Source of the DNA: DATBLY01 sp963705545 | Lineage (GTDB): Bacteria > Actinomycetota > UBA4738 > HRBIN12 | Direction of reading: 5' to 3' | Assembly (NCBI GenBank): GCA_963705545.1 | Contig: CAVPJX010000002.1 | Location: 1 to 64,000, forward strand | Length of the DNA stretch: 64,000 nucleotides | In this document: piece by piece, positions 51,659 through 61,490 of the stretch | How positions within the stretch are numbered: the stretch's first letter is position 1 | Layout of the letters: each line of letters begins with the position of its first letter | The notes under the pieces: generated by a model | What the model was told of the DNA's origin: nothing | Database searches by the model: none | Seen by the model: the letters and a program-made list of their open reading frames with translations, nothing else | Translations under genes and position numbers: made by a program

Positions 51659-52798
51659 TTGGCGGTACGACCCACACGGGTGCACCGACTGATGATCCGT
51701 CGCGCGGTGCGGGCGACGAGTCTCGGCGTCGCGTGCCTCGCGGTCGCGGGTCTGTCGTACACCGCGACCTACACGCTCGTGACCCTCGTCGTGCAGGATC
51801 GCGCACCGGAGCCGATCAGCACGACCGTGAACAACGTCGGCGAGCTCCTTCGTGGCGAGGGCATCGAGCTCTCGCCGGGGCTCGTCGTGATGCCGCCGCC
51901 GGCGACCGTGCTCGCCGACGGCATGACCGTGGTGGTCTCACCGCCGGGCACGCTCGGGTCGCGCTCCGAGCTGCCATCGGACGGACAGGTGAGCCCGCTC
52001 GGTTCGGCCTCCGAAGGTGTGGGGGTCTGGGTGGTGGACGGGGCGAGCAGCGGACCCGCCGCGCGGATCGCGGCGGTGCTCGCAGAGGCGACGGCCTCCG
52101 CGACGCACGTCGGCTCGTCTCCGGTGTCGACCGCGAGGGTCGTCGTGGCTGGGAAGGTCCACGACGTCGCCTCCAACGCGTCGACCATCGGGGAGCTCCT
52201 CTCGGCCATGGGGATCAACGCCGACGCTGACGATCGCGTCCAACCACCGCCCAGCACCCCCCTTCACGACGGGTCGCTCGTCCGCTTCGATCGCGTGGAC
52301 GTGACGACCCGAACGATCCGTCGCATCGTCGGGTACGACCGCGAGATCCGATGGACGACCACGCTCGCGATCGGCGAGAAGCAGCTCCTGCAGGCGGGCG
52401 CGCCGGGTTTGGTGGAGGCGACGGTCCGGACCGTGTTCATCAACGGCCGCGTCGACGCTCGCGGCGAGATCGCTCGCGCGGTCGTCCGCCCGGCGATCGA
52501 CCGGATCGTGCTGGCGGGTCCCGAGTCGCCCGCCGGCGGCACGCTGACCGGCAACGGCAGCCGGGGAGCGGCCACCTGGTACGAGACGCCCTGGGGCGGG
52601 CTGACGGCGGCGAGCCCGTGGCTGCCGTTCGGAACCTCCGTCACCGTCACGGACCTCGAGACGGGCAACGCCGTGACCGTCATCATCAACGACCGTGGCC
52701 CCTTCTCGCCGGGACGGATCATCGACCTCTCGCCCGCGGCCTTCGCCGCCCTCGCGCCGCTCTCCCGCGGCGTCCTCCGCGTCCACATCGCGTTCTGA
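51659..52798 (+). CDS. Exported DUF348 - G5 - RlpA-like double-psi beta-barrel protein
   Basis: 379 residues from TTG 51659 (next to GGAGGAAGG); ATG 51692 is an alternative. An N-terminal membrane anchor (VRATSLGVACLAVAGLSYTA) is followed by DUF348 repeats (VNNVGELLRGEGIEL and ASTIGELLSAMGINAD), a G5 domain (~200-290, TTRTIRRIVGYDREI...ARGEIARAVVRPAID) and a C-terminal RlpA-like domain (ATWYETPWGGLTAASPWLPFGTSVTVTD, NDRGPFSPGRIIDLSPAAF). Where RpfB has a transglycosylase, this protein has a 3D/RlpA-type barrel, as in YabE-like proteins, implying a different peptidoglycan activity. Confidence 0.85.
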   Translation: MAVRPTRVHRLMIRRAVRATSLGVACLAVAGLSYTATYTLVTLVVQDRAPEPISTTVNNVGELLRGEGIELSPGLVVMPPPATVLADGMTVVVSPPGTLGSRSELPSDGQVSPLGSASEGVGVWVVDGASSGPAARIAAVLAEATASATHVGSSPVSTARVVVAGKVHDVASNASTIGELLSAMGINADADDRVQPPPSTPLHDGSLVRFDRVDVTTRTIRRIVGYDREIRWTTTLAIGEKQLLQAGAPGLVEATVRTVFINGRVDARGEIARAVVRPAIDRIVLAGPESPAGGTLTGNGSRGAATWYETPWGGLTAASPWLPFGTSVTVTDLETGNAVTVIINDRGPFSPGRIIDLSPAAFAALAPLSRGVLRVHIAF

Positions 52799-53651
52799 GG
52801 GCGGTGCGGACCCGCGGCCGCCCGACGTCTCGGGTCCGGCCGCTCTGCGCCGGCTGGCGGACCGGCACGGGATCGTCCCGTCGAAGGCTCTCGGGCAGCA
52901 CTTCCTGATCGATCCGAACCTCGCCCGCGCGATCGCCTCGGATGCCGGCATCGGACCGACCGATCGCGTCCTCGAGATCGGTGCGGGGCTCGGCTCGCTC
53001 ACGGTCGCGCTCGCCGAGCGCGGTGCCGAGGTGCTCGCAGTCGAGTTCGATCGCGCGCTGCTGCCCGCGCTGCGCGAGGTCGTGGGGCGGCGCGCGCGGG
53101 TCCGGGTCGTCGCGGAGGACGCGCTCCACGCCGATTGGGGCCCGCTCCTCGATGACGAGGCATGGACGGTCGTTGCCAACCTGCCGTACAACATCGCGGT
53201 CCCGGTCGTGCTCCGGCTCTTGGAGGAGGTCTCGTCCGTCGTGCGCCTGGTGGTGATGGTCCAGCGGGAAGTCGCCGAACGGTTCGTGGCCGGCCCGGGC
53301 GAGGCGCACTTCGGTCCGGCCAGCCTCCGCGTCGCCTACCGATCCACGGGCTCGATCGTCCGGTCGGTGCCGCCGAGCGTCTTCTGGCCGCGGCCGCGGG
53401 TCGGCTCGGCGGTCGTTCGGCTGGACCGCCGCGCGCGTCCGGCGGTCGACGTCGACGAGGGGACGCTCTGGCGCGTCGTCGACGCGGCCTTCGCGGAACG
53501 ACGCAAGACGATCCGCTCGATCCTGATCCGGCTGGGGCTCGCGCGCCCGAGCGCCGACGAGGTCCTGGCGCGGGCGGGGGTCGACCCGCTCACCCGCGGC
53601 GAGCGACTCTCCCTGGACGCGTTCGCGACGCTCGCGCGGGCGATCACGTGA
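52695..53651 (+). CDS. rsmA: 16S rRNA dimethyladenosine transferase RsmA (KsgA)
   Basis: The methyltransferase fold is complete: ALGQHFLIDPNLARAIA, LEIGAGLGSLTVALAERG (SAM site), VVANLPYNIAVPVVLRLLEE (catalytic NLPY) and C-terminal GERLSLDAFA. It dimethylates A1518/A1519 of 16S rRNA. The only ordinary in-frame start is GTG 52695, inside the upstream gene and ~65 codons before LGQHF, much longer than normal. Homologues begin close to codon 52845, which here is CTG. The true start is unresolved. The stop overlaps the GTG of ispE. Confidence 0.92.
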   Translation: MAPSRRDGSSTSRPRPSPPSRRSPAASSASTSRSEGGADPRPPDVSGPAALRRLADRHGIVPSKALGQHFLIDPNLARAIASDAGIGPTDRVLEIGAGLGSLTVALAERGAEVLAVEFDRALLPALREVVGRRARVRVVAEDALHADWGPLLDDEAWTVVANLPYNIAVPVVLRLLEEVSSVVRLVVMVQREVAERFVAGPGEAHFGPASLRVAYRSTGSIVRSVPPSVFWPRPRVGSAVVRLDRRARPAVDVDEGTLWRVVDAAFAERRKTIRSILIRLGLARPSADEVLARAGVDPLTRGERLSLDAFATLARAIT

Positions 53652-54517
53652 CGTCCCCCGTCACGCGCTCGGCGCACGCGAAGCTGAACGTCTTCCTCCG
53701 CGTGATCCGGGCGCGCGAGGACGGCTACCACGACCTCGAGAGCCTGGTGCTGCCGCTCGACCTGGCGGACACGGTCGTGGCGAGTCCCGCCGACCGCCTG
53801 CGCGTGGACGTTCGGAGCGAGCCCGAGGGCCTCGCCGACGCCGTCCGCGCCGGGGGCATGAACCTCGGGCTGATGGCGGCGCTGGCCATCGCGGAGATCT
53901 GCGACGCGCCCGGACGCGGGGCCGCGATCGAGATCGTGAAGCGGATCCCCGTGGCCGCGGGCCTCGGGGGCGGGAGCGCCGACGCGGCCGCCACCCTCCT
54001 CGCGCTGAACGAGCTCTGGGGATGCGACCTCGAGTTCGACGCCCTGCTCGTGATCGGCGAGCGGATCGGCTCCGACGTCCCCGCGATGCTCGTGGACGCG
54101 CCGGCGCTCGTCCGCGGCCGCGGCGAGCGGATCGCGCCCGTACAGGTCGTGACGACCTGGTGGGCGATCCACCCGTTCGGCTTCCCGACGCGATCGCCCG
54201 ACGCGTACCGGTGGTGGGACGAGGACGGGGCGTCGACCGGCCCCGACCCCGGGGCGCTGATCGCCGCGGCGGAGACCGGCGACGTCGAGCTCCTCGGATC
54301 TGCGCTCTTCAACGACCTGGAGGGTCCGGTCACGGCGCGACACCCCGAGGTGGGGAGCGTCCGGGGGGCGTTCCTGGACGCCGGTGCGCTCGGGGCCGTG
54401 ATGAGCGGGAGCGGCCCGACGGTGGTTGCCCTCGCGCGGGACCCGGCGCACGCCGATCGCCTCGCCGATGCCGTTCCCGGGTCGCTCGTCGTGTCGGGGC
54501 CGCCTCCGCCGCGATGA
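53648..54517 (+). CDS. ispE: 4-diphosphocytidyl-2-C-methyl-D-erythritol kinase
   Basis: 289 residues of the GHMP kinase fold: AHAKLNVFLRV at the start, PVAAGLGGGSADAAATLLALN (ATP loop), and MSGSGPTVVALA near the C-terminus. It catalyses the fourth step of the MEP isoprenoid pathway. Coupled to rsmA by a GTGA overlap, the usual actinobacterial arrangement. Confidence 0.95.
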   Translation: MTSPVTRSAHAKLNVFLRVIRAREDGYHDLESLVLPLDLADTVVASPADRLRVDVRSEPEGLADAVRAGGMNLGLMAALAIAEICDAPGRGAAIEIVKRIPVAAGLGGGSADAAATLLALNELWGCDLEFDALLVIGERIGSDVPAMLVDAPALVRGRGERIAPVQVVTTWWAIHPFGFPTRSPDAYRWWDEDGASTGPDPGALIAAAETGDVELLGSALFNDLEGPVTARHPEVGSVRGAFLDAGALGAVMSGSGPTVVALARDPAHADRLADAVPGSLVVSGPPPPR

Positions 54518-54550
54518 ACCTTCTTCTCGCGGGATAATCCCTTCGGCCGG

Positions 54551-54573
54551 GGGTCGTCCGAGGCGGACGATCC
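54551..54573 (+). terminator. Hairpin between ispE and tRNA-Gln
   Basis: TCGTCC-GAGGC-GGACGA with G-C flanks. It could end the ispE transcript or be part of the tRNA leader; a GATAAT -10-like element stands at 54533-54538. Confidence 0.4.
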
Positions 54574-54580
54574 GGGTCGG

Positions 54581-54651
54581 TCCGGGGTCGTCTAACGGTA
54601 AGACGCGGGCCTTTGGAGCCCTCGATGGAGGTTCGACTCCTCCCCCCGGAA
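54581..54651 (+). tRNA. tRNA-Gln (anticodon TTG)
   Basis: Cloverleaf: acceptor TCCGGGG/CCCCGGA, D arm GTCT-AACGGTA-AGAC, anticodon loop CTTTGGA with anticodon TTG (reads CAA/CAG), T arm GGAGG-TTCGACT-CCTCC, discriminator A. The 3' CCA is not encoded (ACCG follows). The outermost anticodon-stem pair is mismatched (C-T). The large cyclase gene starts only 27 bases later. Confidence 0.93.
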
Positions 54652-54678
54652 CCGCGAGACGATCGTGGGAAGGGACGC

Positions 54679-57600
54679 GTGGCCGAGACGACCTGTCAGA
54701 CGTGTGGCGCGGCGAACCCGGCCGGGTTCCGGTTCTGCGGCTCTTGCGGCGCATCCCTCGACGTGCCCTGCGCCGTCTGCGGCGCCGCGAACCCGCCGGG
54801 CAACCGGTTCTGCGGCTCGTGCGGCGCGGCGCTGGGGCCGAACGCGACGACCGGCGCGACGGCGGCGGACGTGTCGGTGCAGGAGCGCAAGGTCGTCACG
54901 TCGCTGTTCGCGGACCTGACCGCCTCGACCGAGCTCGCGACACGCCTCGACCCCGAGGACCTTCGTCAGGTGCTCGAGCCGTTCTTCGCGGCGATGGTCG
55001 AGGAGATCGAGCGGTTCGGCGGCACGGTCGAGAAGTTCATCGGTGACGCCGTCGTCGCGTTCTTCGGCGTCCCCGTCGCCCACGAGGACGATCCCGAGCG
55101 CGCGGTCCGTGCCGCGCTCGCGATGCAGCGGCGTCTGACGGACCTGAACGAGGAGCTGCGCGGTCGCGCCGGCGGCGACCTCGCGATGCGGATCGGCGTG
55201 AACACCGGCGAGGTGTTCGCGCACGGGGGCGGCGTCGACGAGGGGCTCGTGACCGGGGAGGCCGTCAATATCGCTGCGCGCTTCCAGACGCTCGCGGAGC
55301 CCGGGCGCGTCGTGGTCGGGGAGCGCACCTGGCGCGACACGCGGCACGCGTTCGCGTTCGCACCGCTGGGCGACGTGAGCGTCAAGGGGGTCGACCGGCC
55401 GCTCGGGGCCTACGAGGTCGGGGCCGAGCTCGAGGCGCGGAAGTCGCGTCCGGGCGGCCTCGCGGCGCCGATGATCGGCCGCCGCTCCGAGCTGGACCTC
55501 CTGCGGCTGCTCTTCGATCGCGCCGTGCGCGAACGCCGGCCGAGCCTCGCGACGATCGTCGGGCCACCCGGGATCGGCAAGAGCCGGCTCTCGCACGAGG
55601 TCGCCGACGCGCTGGCGAGCGAGGGCGTCCGCGTGGTCCGCGGGCGGTGCCTGCCGTACGGCGACGGCCTGACCTACTGGCCGCTCGCCGAGATCCTCAA
55701 GGCCGACGCGGGCATCTCGGACAGCGACCCCGCCGAGGCGATCGAGGGGAAGGCGCGCGCGGCGCTCGAGCCGCGGTTCGGGGACGGCGAGGACGCGATG
55801 GGGGTCACGGCCGTCCTGCTGTCGTCGATCGGCGTGATGCTCGCGAGCGATCCGCTCGCGGGCGTCGAGCCGGCGGCCGCCGAGCGCGTGATCGCGCGCG
55901 CGTGGCAGCGGTACCTGGAGGCGCTCACCGCCGACGCGCCGATCGTTGCGCTGATCGAGGACATCCACTGGGCGGATCCGCGGCTGCTCGATCTGATCGA
56001 GGCGGTCCTCGGACGGGCGACGGGCCCGGCCCTCGTCCTGTGCATGGCGCGGCCGGAGATCCATCAGCGCCGGCCGGACTGGGGCGGCGGGCTCGCGAAC
56101 GCCACGGCGATCACGCTGTCGCCGCTGTCGGCGAGTGAGGGCACCGACCTGATCGAGCACCTGCTGGGCGGTGAGGCGCCCGCCGAGGTCGTCGGCCCGA
56201 TCCTGCATCGATCCGAGGGGAACCCGTTCTACGCGGGCGAGCTGCTACGGATGATGATCGAGGACGGGACGCTCGCGCGTCTCGACGGACGGTGGGCGAT
56301 CGTGCGCGCGCTGCCCTCGTCGCTCCCCGACACCGTCCAGGGCGTGATCGCCTCGCGCATCGATCTGCTCGCGCCGGTGGAGAAGCGCGCGATCCAGGAC
56401 GCCGCCGTCATCGGACGGATCTTCTGGGAGGGCGCGCTCGCACGGCTCGGCTCGACGGACGCCGGCGCGCTCGACGGCTTGGTGGAGAAGGGGTTCGTCT
56501 GGGAGCGCGACGCCTCGACGATCGGCGGGGAGCGCGAGCTGATCTTCCATCACATCCTCACGCGCGACGTCGCGTACGCGAGCATCCCGAAGATCCGGCG
56601 CGCGGACGCGCACGCCTCGGTCGGCGGATGGGTCGAGGAGGTGACGCGCGGCCGCGACGAGGAGTTCGCCGAGATCCTCGCGTACCACTACGGCCTCGCG
56701 GGGGACCGGACGCGGACCGCGCGTTACGCGAAGATCGCCGGCGATCGCCACCGTCGGGTGTTCGCCGCCGACGAGGCGATCCGGTGGTACGACCGCGCCC
56801 TCGAGGCGGCCGACGGCCCCGACGCCCCGCCCGAGCTGGAGGGATCGATCGCGCTCGCGCGCGGCGAGGCCGAGGAGCTGGTCGGGCAGCACGAGGCGGC
56901 CTTCGACGACTACGGGCGCGCGTTGGCGGGGGCGCGCTCGGCGGGGGACGCGCGCCTGGAGGCGGAGGCGCTCGCGCGGACGGCGCACCTGTACTGGATC
57001 CTGGATCGCTACGACGAGGGGCAGGCGCTCCTCCCCGACGCGCTCGCGGCCGCCCGGGCCGTCGAGGCGACCGACCTGGAGGCTCGCGTGCTGTATACGG
57101 CCGGGACGTTCCGCTTCGGGCGCGGGGAGTTCCACGACGCGCTCGATCTCCACGGGCGGGCGCTCGCGGTCGCCACGGCGAGCGTGGACCGGGAGGGGCA
57201 GGCGCTCGCCCACCACGGCCTGTGCGAGACGTACTTCTTCACGGGCCCGTTCGACGAGGGGCTCCGGCAAGGTCGGCTCGCCGACGCGATCCTTCGCGAG
57301 CTCGGGCAGCGCCCGATGGTGGCGCACAACCTGTACATGATCGCGTGGCTCGAGTGGTTCCAGGGCGACCGGGACGGCGCGCTCGCCAGCGTGAACGCCG
57401 CGATCGACGAGGCGCGCGAGATCGGCAACCGCCGGGACCTCGCCTTCGCGCTGGACGCGCGGTGTCGGATCGCGCTCTCGGCGGGCACGGTCGGCGCCGC
57501 CCTCGCCGACATCGACGAGTCGGTCGCGCTGGCGCGCGAGCTCAAGATCCCACGCGCGGAGATGGTGGCCCTCGGCGCCAGGGCCGAGGTCCTGCACGAG

Positions 57601-58210
57601 CTCGGGGACGTGAGGGGGCGCGCGGCGACCGTCGAGGCGGCGCGCGCGATCTCGGACGCGCTCGGCGGCGTGTTCTTCCGCCCGACGATCCTCGCGCACG
57701 CCGCCGCGATCGCGCTCGTGGAGGGCGATGCGGCCGGGGCCGACCGCATCGCGACCGAGGCGCTCGCCGAGGCCGGCGACGACTGGTTCCAGATCCTGTG
57801 GCCGACCCACACCCTGATCGTCGCGGCCGAGGAGGTCGGGGATGCCGAGCGGCTCGTCGCCAGCGCCGATCTGATCGCGCGCACCCAGGGGGCGGCGACG
57901 ACGGTCTGGACGCTCTCGGAGCGCTACGCCCGCGGGTTGGCGCACCTGCTCCGGGCCGAGCACGAGGAGGCGCTCGCCGCGGCCGTCGACGGGGGTGCCT
58001 TGGCCGAGGCGTTCGGGGAACACAACGCTCGGTGGCGGATGGAGCGCGTCGCCTGGCACGCGCTCGACGGGCTCGGCCGGCCGGAGGAGGCCGCCGAGCG
58101 GCGGGCGACCGCCGCCGCAGCTCCTGCGCGACGAGCTCGCCACGGTGCCGGACGAGCATCGCGCCGGGTTCCTGGCGCGTCCGCTCGTGGCCGACGTGCT
58201 GGGCGACTGA
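54679..58210 (+). CDS. Zinc-ribbon / class III cyclase / AAA ATPase / TPR signalling protein (3' frameshift)
   Basis: About 1,177 residues. Two zinc ribbons (CQTCGAANPAGFRFCGSCGAS and CAVCGAANPPGNRFCGSC), a class III cyclase domain (SLFADLTASTE, FIGDAVVAFFG, RIGVNTGEV), an ATPase with Walker A GPPGIGKSRL and Walker B ALIEDIHWAD, then long TPR-like helical repeats. It resembles LuxR/AfsR-type sensors with a cyclase module. In the last ~30 codons the frame shifts by +1 (58111-58121); the native end QLLRDELATVPDEHRAGFL continues in the other frame to 58210. GTG 54679 has GGGAAGGGA upstream. Confidence 0.85.
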
Positions 58211-58263
58211 TCGCTCGGTCGGCTTCACGGCGTCGTTTGCCACCGACCCCGGCATCCCGGAAC

Positions 58264-59712
58264 ATGGTGTCCCCTCGACCCGGGACACGTTCCTTGGCCC
58301 AGACGAAGCAGAGGCGGCGAAGCCTCGCCGCCGTGGTCCTCGCCGCCGGCAAAGGCAAGCGGCTCGGCTCCGCCACACCCAAGGTGCTGCATCCGATCGC
58401 CGGACGGCCCGCCCTCTGGCACGTGCTGCGGGCGGCGACGGCGGCCAAGCCGGACCGCATCGCGATCGTGATCGGCCACGGGGGCGACCGGGTGCGTGAG
58501 GCCGTCGAGGGCTGGGGGATCACGCCGGCTCCGACGTTCGTGGACCAGGGCGCGCAGCTCGGGACGGGCCACGCGACGCTCGCCGCCGAGCGAGCCGTGG
58601 GCCGCGCCGACGAGGTGCTCGTCCTCGCCGGCGACGATCCGCTGGTGGAGGGCCGGCACGTGCGGCAGGTCCTGGGGGTCCATCACCGTACGAAGGCCGC
58701 TGCGACGTTCCTGACCACGATGGTCGACGAACCCGGCGGCTACGCCCGGGTCGTGCGCGAGGGCTCGCGGCTGGTGGCGTTGGTCGAGGAGTCCGACGTG
58801 TCGGCCGACCACGCGGCGATCCGCGAGATCGGCGTCGTCGTGTACGCGTTCCGCCGCGAGGATCTGTTCCGCGCGCTGCCGGCCGTCGGTCGTGGGAACC
58901 GGCAGCGCGAGCACTACCTGAACGACGTGATCCCGATCCTGCTGGAGAAGGGCGAGCGCGTCTCGGCGGCTCCGGCCGACTTCGGCGGCTGGGCCGGTGT
59001 GAACTCGCGCGAGACGATCGCGCGCTGCGAGCGGATCATGCGTGCGCGGATCAACGGCCGCCTGATGGAAGCTGGCGTCACGATCGTCGACCCGGATACG
59101 ACGTACGTCGACGTGGACGTGCGCGTGGGGCGCGACGCGACGCTGCTGCCGATGACGTTCCTCGAGGGGGTCACGCGGATCGGACGCGGCGCGACGATCG
59201 GACCGAACAGCCGGCTCGTGGACACGCGGGTCGGCGATCGCAGCGAGGTGACCTTCTCGGTGACCGAGGGCGCGGTGATCGGCCGCGACGTCACGGTCGG
59301 CCCGTTCACGCGGCTGCGGCGCGGGGCCGTCCTGGAGGACGGGTCGACCGTCGGCGACTTCGTCGAGGTGAACCGGGCTCGCGTGGGGAAGGGCTCGGTG
59401 GCCAAGCACCTGGCCTACATCGGGGATGCGAGGATCGGCGAGGGCGTCAACATCGGCGCGGGAACCGTCTTCGTGAACTACGACGGCTACCGCAAGCACA
59501 CGACCGTGGTCGAGGACGGGGCGAGGATCGGCTCCGATACGATGTTGGTGGCACCGCTGCGGATCGGCCGCGGCGCCAGCACGGGAGCGGGCTCGGTGAT
59601 CACGGACGACGTACCGGCGGGCGCGCTGGCCGTGGAGCGGAGCGAGCAGCGCACCGTGAAGGGGTACCGCAGGCGCAAGGACGCGGAACACCGGCGCGAG
59701 GGGAAGGGCTAG
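58264..59712 (+). CDS. glmU: Bifunctional UDP-GlcNAc pyrophosphorylase / GlcN-1-P acetyltransferase
   Basis: 482 residues from ATG 58264; TTG 58294 is possible. The N-terminal uridylyltransferase begins VVLAAGKGKRLGSATPKVLH (a KRL variant of the usual TRM). The left-handed beta-helix acetyltransferase follows from ~230, with IGDARIGEGVNIGAGTVFVNYDG, KHTTVVEDGARIGSDTMLVAP and GSVITDDVPAGALAVERS. It makes UDP-GlcNAc for peptidoglycan. glmU-prs is the normal order. Confidence 0.95.
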   Translation: MVSPRPGTRSLAQTKQRRRSLAAVVLAAGKGKRLGSATPKVLHPIAGRPALWHVLRAATAAKPDRIAIVIGHGGDRVREAVEGWGITPAPTFVDQGAQLGTGHATLAAERAVGRADEVLVLAGDDPLVEGRHVRQVLGVHHRTKAAATFLTTMVDEPGGYARVVREGSRLVALVEESDVSADHAAIREIGVVVYAFRREDLFRALPAVGRGNRQREHYLNDVIPILLEKGERVSAAPADFGGWAGVNSRETIARCERIMRARINGRLMEAGVTIVDPDTTYVDVDVRVGRDATLLPMTFLEGVTRIGRGATIGPNSRLVDTRVGDRSEVTFSVTEGAVIGRDVTVGPFTRLRRGAVLEDGSTVGDFVEVNRARVGKGSVAKHLAYIGDARIGEGVNIGAGTVFVNYDGYRKHTTVVEDGARIGSDTMLVAPLRIGRGASTGAGSVITDDVPAGALAVERSEQRTVKGYRRRKDAEHRREGKG

Positions 59713-59721
59713 GGGGTCGCG

Positions 59722-60702
59722 GTGGAGTTCATCACCAAGAAGCGGATGATGCTGTTCACCGGGACCACGCATCCGGCGCTCGGCCACGAGATCGCCGAGA
59801 ACCTCGGGATCCCCGTCAGCACCTCCGAGCTGCGGCGGTTCGCGTCCAGCGAGATCTACTTCCGCGCCGAGGAGAGCGTCCGTGGCGCCGACGTGTTCGT
59901 GGTGCAGACGCACTACGAGCCGGTGAACGAGGCCCTGATGGAACAGCTGCTGATGATCGACGCGATGAAGCGCGCGTCGGCGAAGCGGATCACGGCCGTC
60001 GTGCCCTACTACGGGTACTCCCGGCAGGACCACAAGGCCCTATCGCGCGAGCCGATCAGCGCGAAGCTCGTCGCGGACATGCTCACCGCCGCGGGGGCCG
60101 ACCGGATCGTCTCCGTCGACCTGCACTCCGGACAGATCCAGGGGTACTTCGACGCCCCCTTCGACCACCTGACGGCGCTGCCGATCCTCTCGGATCACCT
60201 CGAGCAGACCCTCGGCCTGTCCGGGGACGACCTGGTCGTCGTCGCGCCGGACGCCGGGCGGATCAAGACCGCCGAGGTCCTGCGCAAGTACCTGCACGCG
60301 GACCTCGCGTTCCTGTACAAGCGCCGGTCGAAGACCGAGGCGCACAAGATCGAGGAGATGGCGGTGGTCGGCGAGGTCGACGGTCGCCCGTGCGTCCTGG
60401 TCGACGACATGATCGACACGGCCGGCACGGTCGCGAAGGGCGCGCAGGCGCTGCAGGCGCAGGGCGCCGGCCCGATCTACGCGGCCGCGACGCACGCGAT
60501 CTTCTCGGGCAAGGCGCGCCAGCTCCTCGAGGAGGCGCCGATCGAACAGGTCGTCGTCACGAACACCGTGCCGATCCCCGAGGAGCGGGCGTTCGCGAAG
60601 CTGAAGGTCCTGTCGATCGCGCCGCTGATCGCGATGGCGCTCCGCGCGGTCTTCGAGGACAGCTCGGTCAGCGAGATCTTCCGCGGCGACAACCAGGTAT
60701 AG
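59722..60702 (+). CDS. prs: Ribose-phosphate pyrophosphokinase
   Basis: 326 residues, class I PRPP synthetase: FTGTTHPALGHEIAENLG, PYYGYSRQDHKALSREPISAK (R-Q-D loop), DLHSGQIQGYF, APDAGRIKTAEV and the PRPP loop VLVDDMIDTAGT. It makes PRPP from ribose 5-phosphate and ATP. Starts 9 bases after glmU with GGGGGT upstream, so they are co-transcribed. Confidence 0.96.
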   Translation: MEFITKKRMMLFTGTTHPALGHEIAENLGIPVSTSELRRFASSEIYFRAEESVRGADVFVVQTHYEPVNEALMEQLLMIDAMKRASAKRITAVVPYYGYSRQDHKALSREPISAKLVADMLTAAGADRIVSVDLHSGQIQGYFDAPFDHLTALPILSDHLEQTLGLSGDDLVVVAPDAGRIKTAEVLRKYLHADLAFLYKRRSKTEAHKIEEMAVVGEVDGRPCVLVDDMIDTAGTVAKGAQALQAQGAGPIYAAATHAIFSGKARQLLEEAPIEQVVVTNTVPIPEERAFAKLKVLSIAPLIAMALRAVFEDSSVSEIFRGDNQV

Positions 60703-60736
60703 CGGTCGGGCGCCCAGCCCGTCGCCGCAGGTGGTT

Positions 60737-60742
60737 GGTACC
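60737..60742 (+). promoter_or_regulatory. Possible -10 of rplY
   Basis: TACCAT in the 95-base prs-rplY spacer, giving a leader of ~50 bases with GAGG 7 bases before GTG 60798. No clear -35. Confidence 0.3.
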
Positions 60743-60797
60743 ATGGGCGGCCGGAGCGCGCCTCCGAACCCATCCGACACGACCACCGAGGACGAGC

Positions 60798-61487
60798 GTG
60801 GAAGCCAAACTCACCGCCGAACCCCGCACCGACAGCGGCAAGGGTGTCGCCCGCAAGCTCCGCGCCGCCGGGCGCGTGCCCGCCGTCTTGTACGGACAGG
60901 GCTCAGAGACGGTCTCCCTGTCCGTCGACGCGCACGAGATGAGCCGCGTGCTCCACTCGGGCGCGGGCTCGAACGTCCTGCTCGACCTCGTCGTGGATGG
61001 GAAGGATCACCTGGTCATCCCCCGTCAGATCCAGCGCAACCACATCCGGAACACGTTGATCCACGTCGACTTCCTGGCGGTCAGCCGGACGCAGACGATC
61101 ACGGTCGACGTGCCGGTCCACGAGGTGGGCGAGGCGGTCGGGGTCAAGGAGGGCGGGGTGGTCGAGCACCACCTGCGCGACCTCCACATCGAGAGCCTCC
61201 CGCAGGACGTGCCCGACCACATCGAGGTCGACATCTCGGACCTGTCGATCGGCGACATGATCCACGTGCGCGACATCGTGCCCCCCGCGGGCGTCACGAT
61301 CCTCACGAACCCCGAGGACGCCGTGCTCTCCGTGATCACGCCGGCCGCGCTCCGCGTCGAGGCCGACCTCGGTCTGCCCGGCGAGGAGGGCGTGGAGGTG
61401 CCCGAGGGCGAGGCCGCCGAGGGCGTGCCCGCGCCCGCAGAGGGCGAGGCCGCTCCGTCCGCCGAGGAGGGCGGCGGCGAAGGCTGA
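60798..61487 (+). CDS. rplY: 50S ribosomal protein L25 / general stress protein Ctc
   Basis: 229 residues, the long (Ctc) form: N-terminal 5S-rRNA-binding domain (RTDSGKGVARKLRAAGRVPAVLYGQG), then a TL5-like C-terminal domain (VGVKEGGVVEHHLRDLHIESLPQDVPDHIEVDIS). An acidic, Ala/Pro/Gly tail of ~40 residues (EVPEGEAAEGVPAPAEG) follows. Start GTG 60798; pth begins three bases after its stop. Confidence 0.95.
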   Translation: MEAKLTAEPRTDSGKGVARKLRAAGRVPAVLYGQGSETVSLSVDAHEMSRVLHSGAGSNVLLDLVVDGKDHLVIPRQIQRNHIRNTLIHVDFLAVSRTQTITVDVPVHEVGEAVGVKEGGVVEHHLRDLHIESLPQDVPDHIEVDISDLSIGDMIHVRDIVPPAGVTILTNPEDAVLSVITPAALRVEADLGLPGEEGVEVPEGEAAEGVPAPAEGEAAPSAEEGGGEG

Positions 61488-61490
61488 TCG

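Noticed and set aside
54581..58264. Integrative element at tRNA-Gln
   Set aside because: No integrase, excisionase or second copy of the tRNA 3' end is visible; only one gene lies between the tRNA and glmU.
54613..59712. A single open frame of about 1,700 codons covering the cyclase and glmU
   Set aside because: It begins inside tRNA-Gln and joins two unrelated proteins only because a +1 disruption hides the cyclase stop at 58210. They are separate genes.
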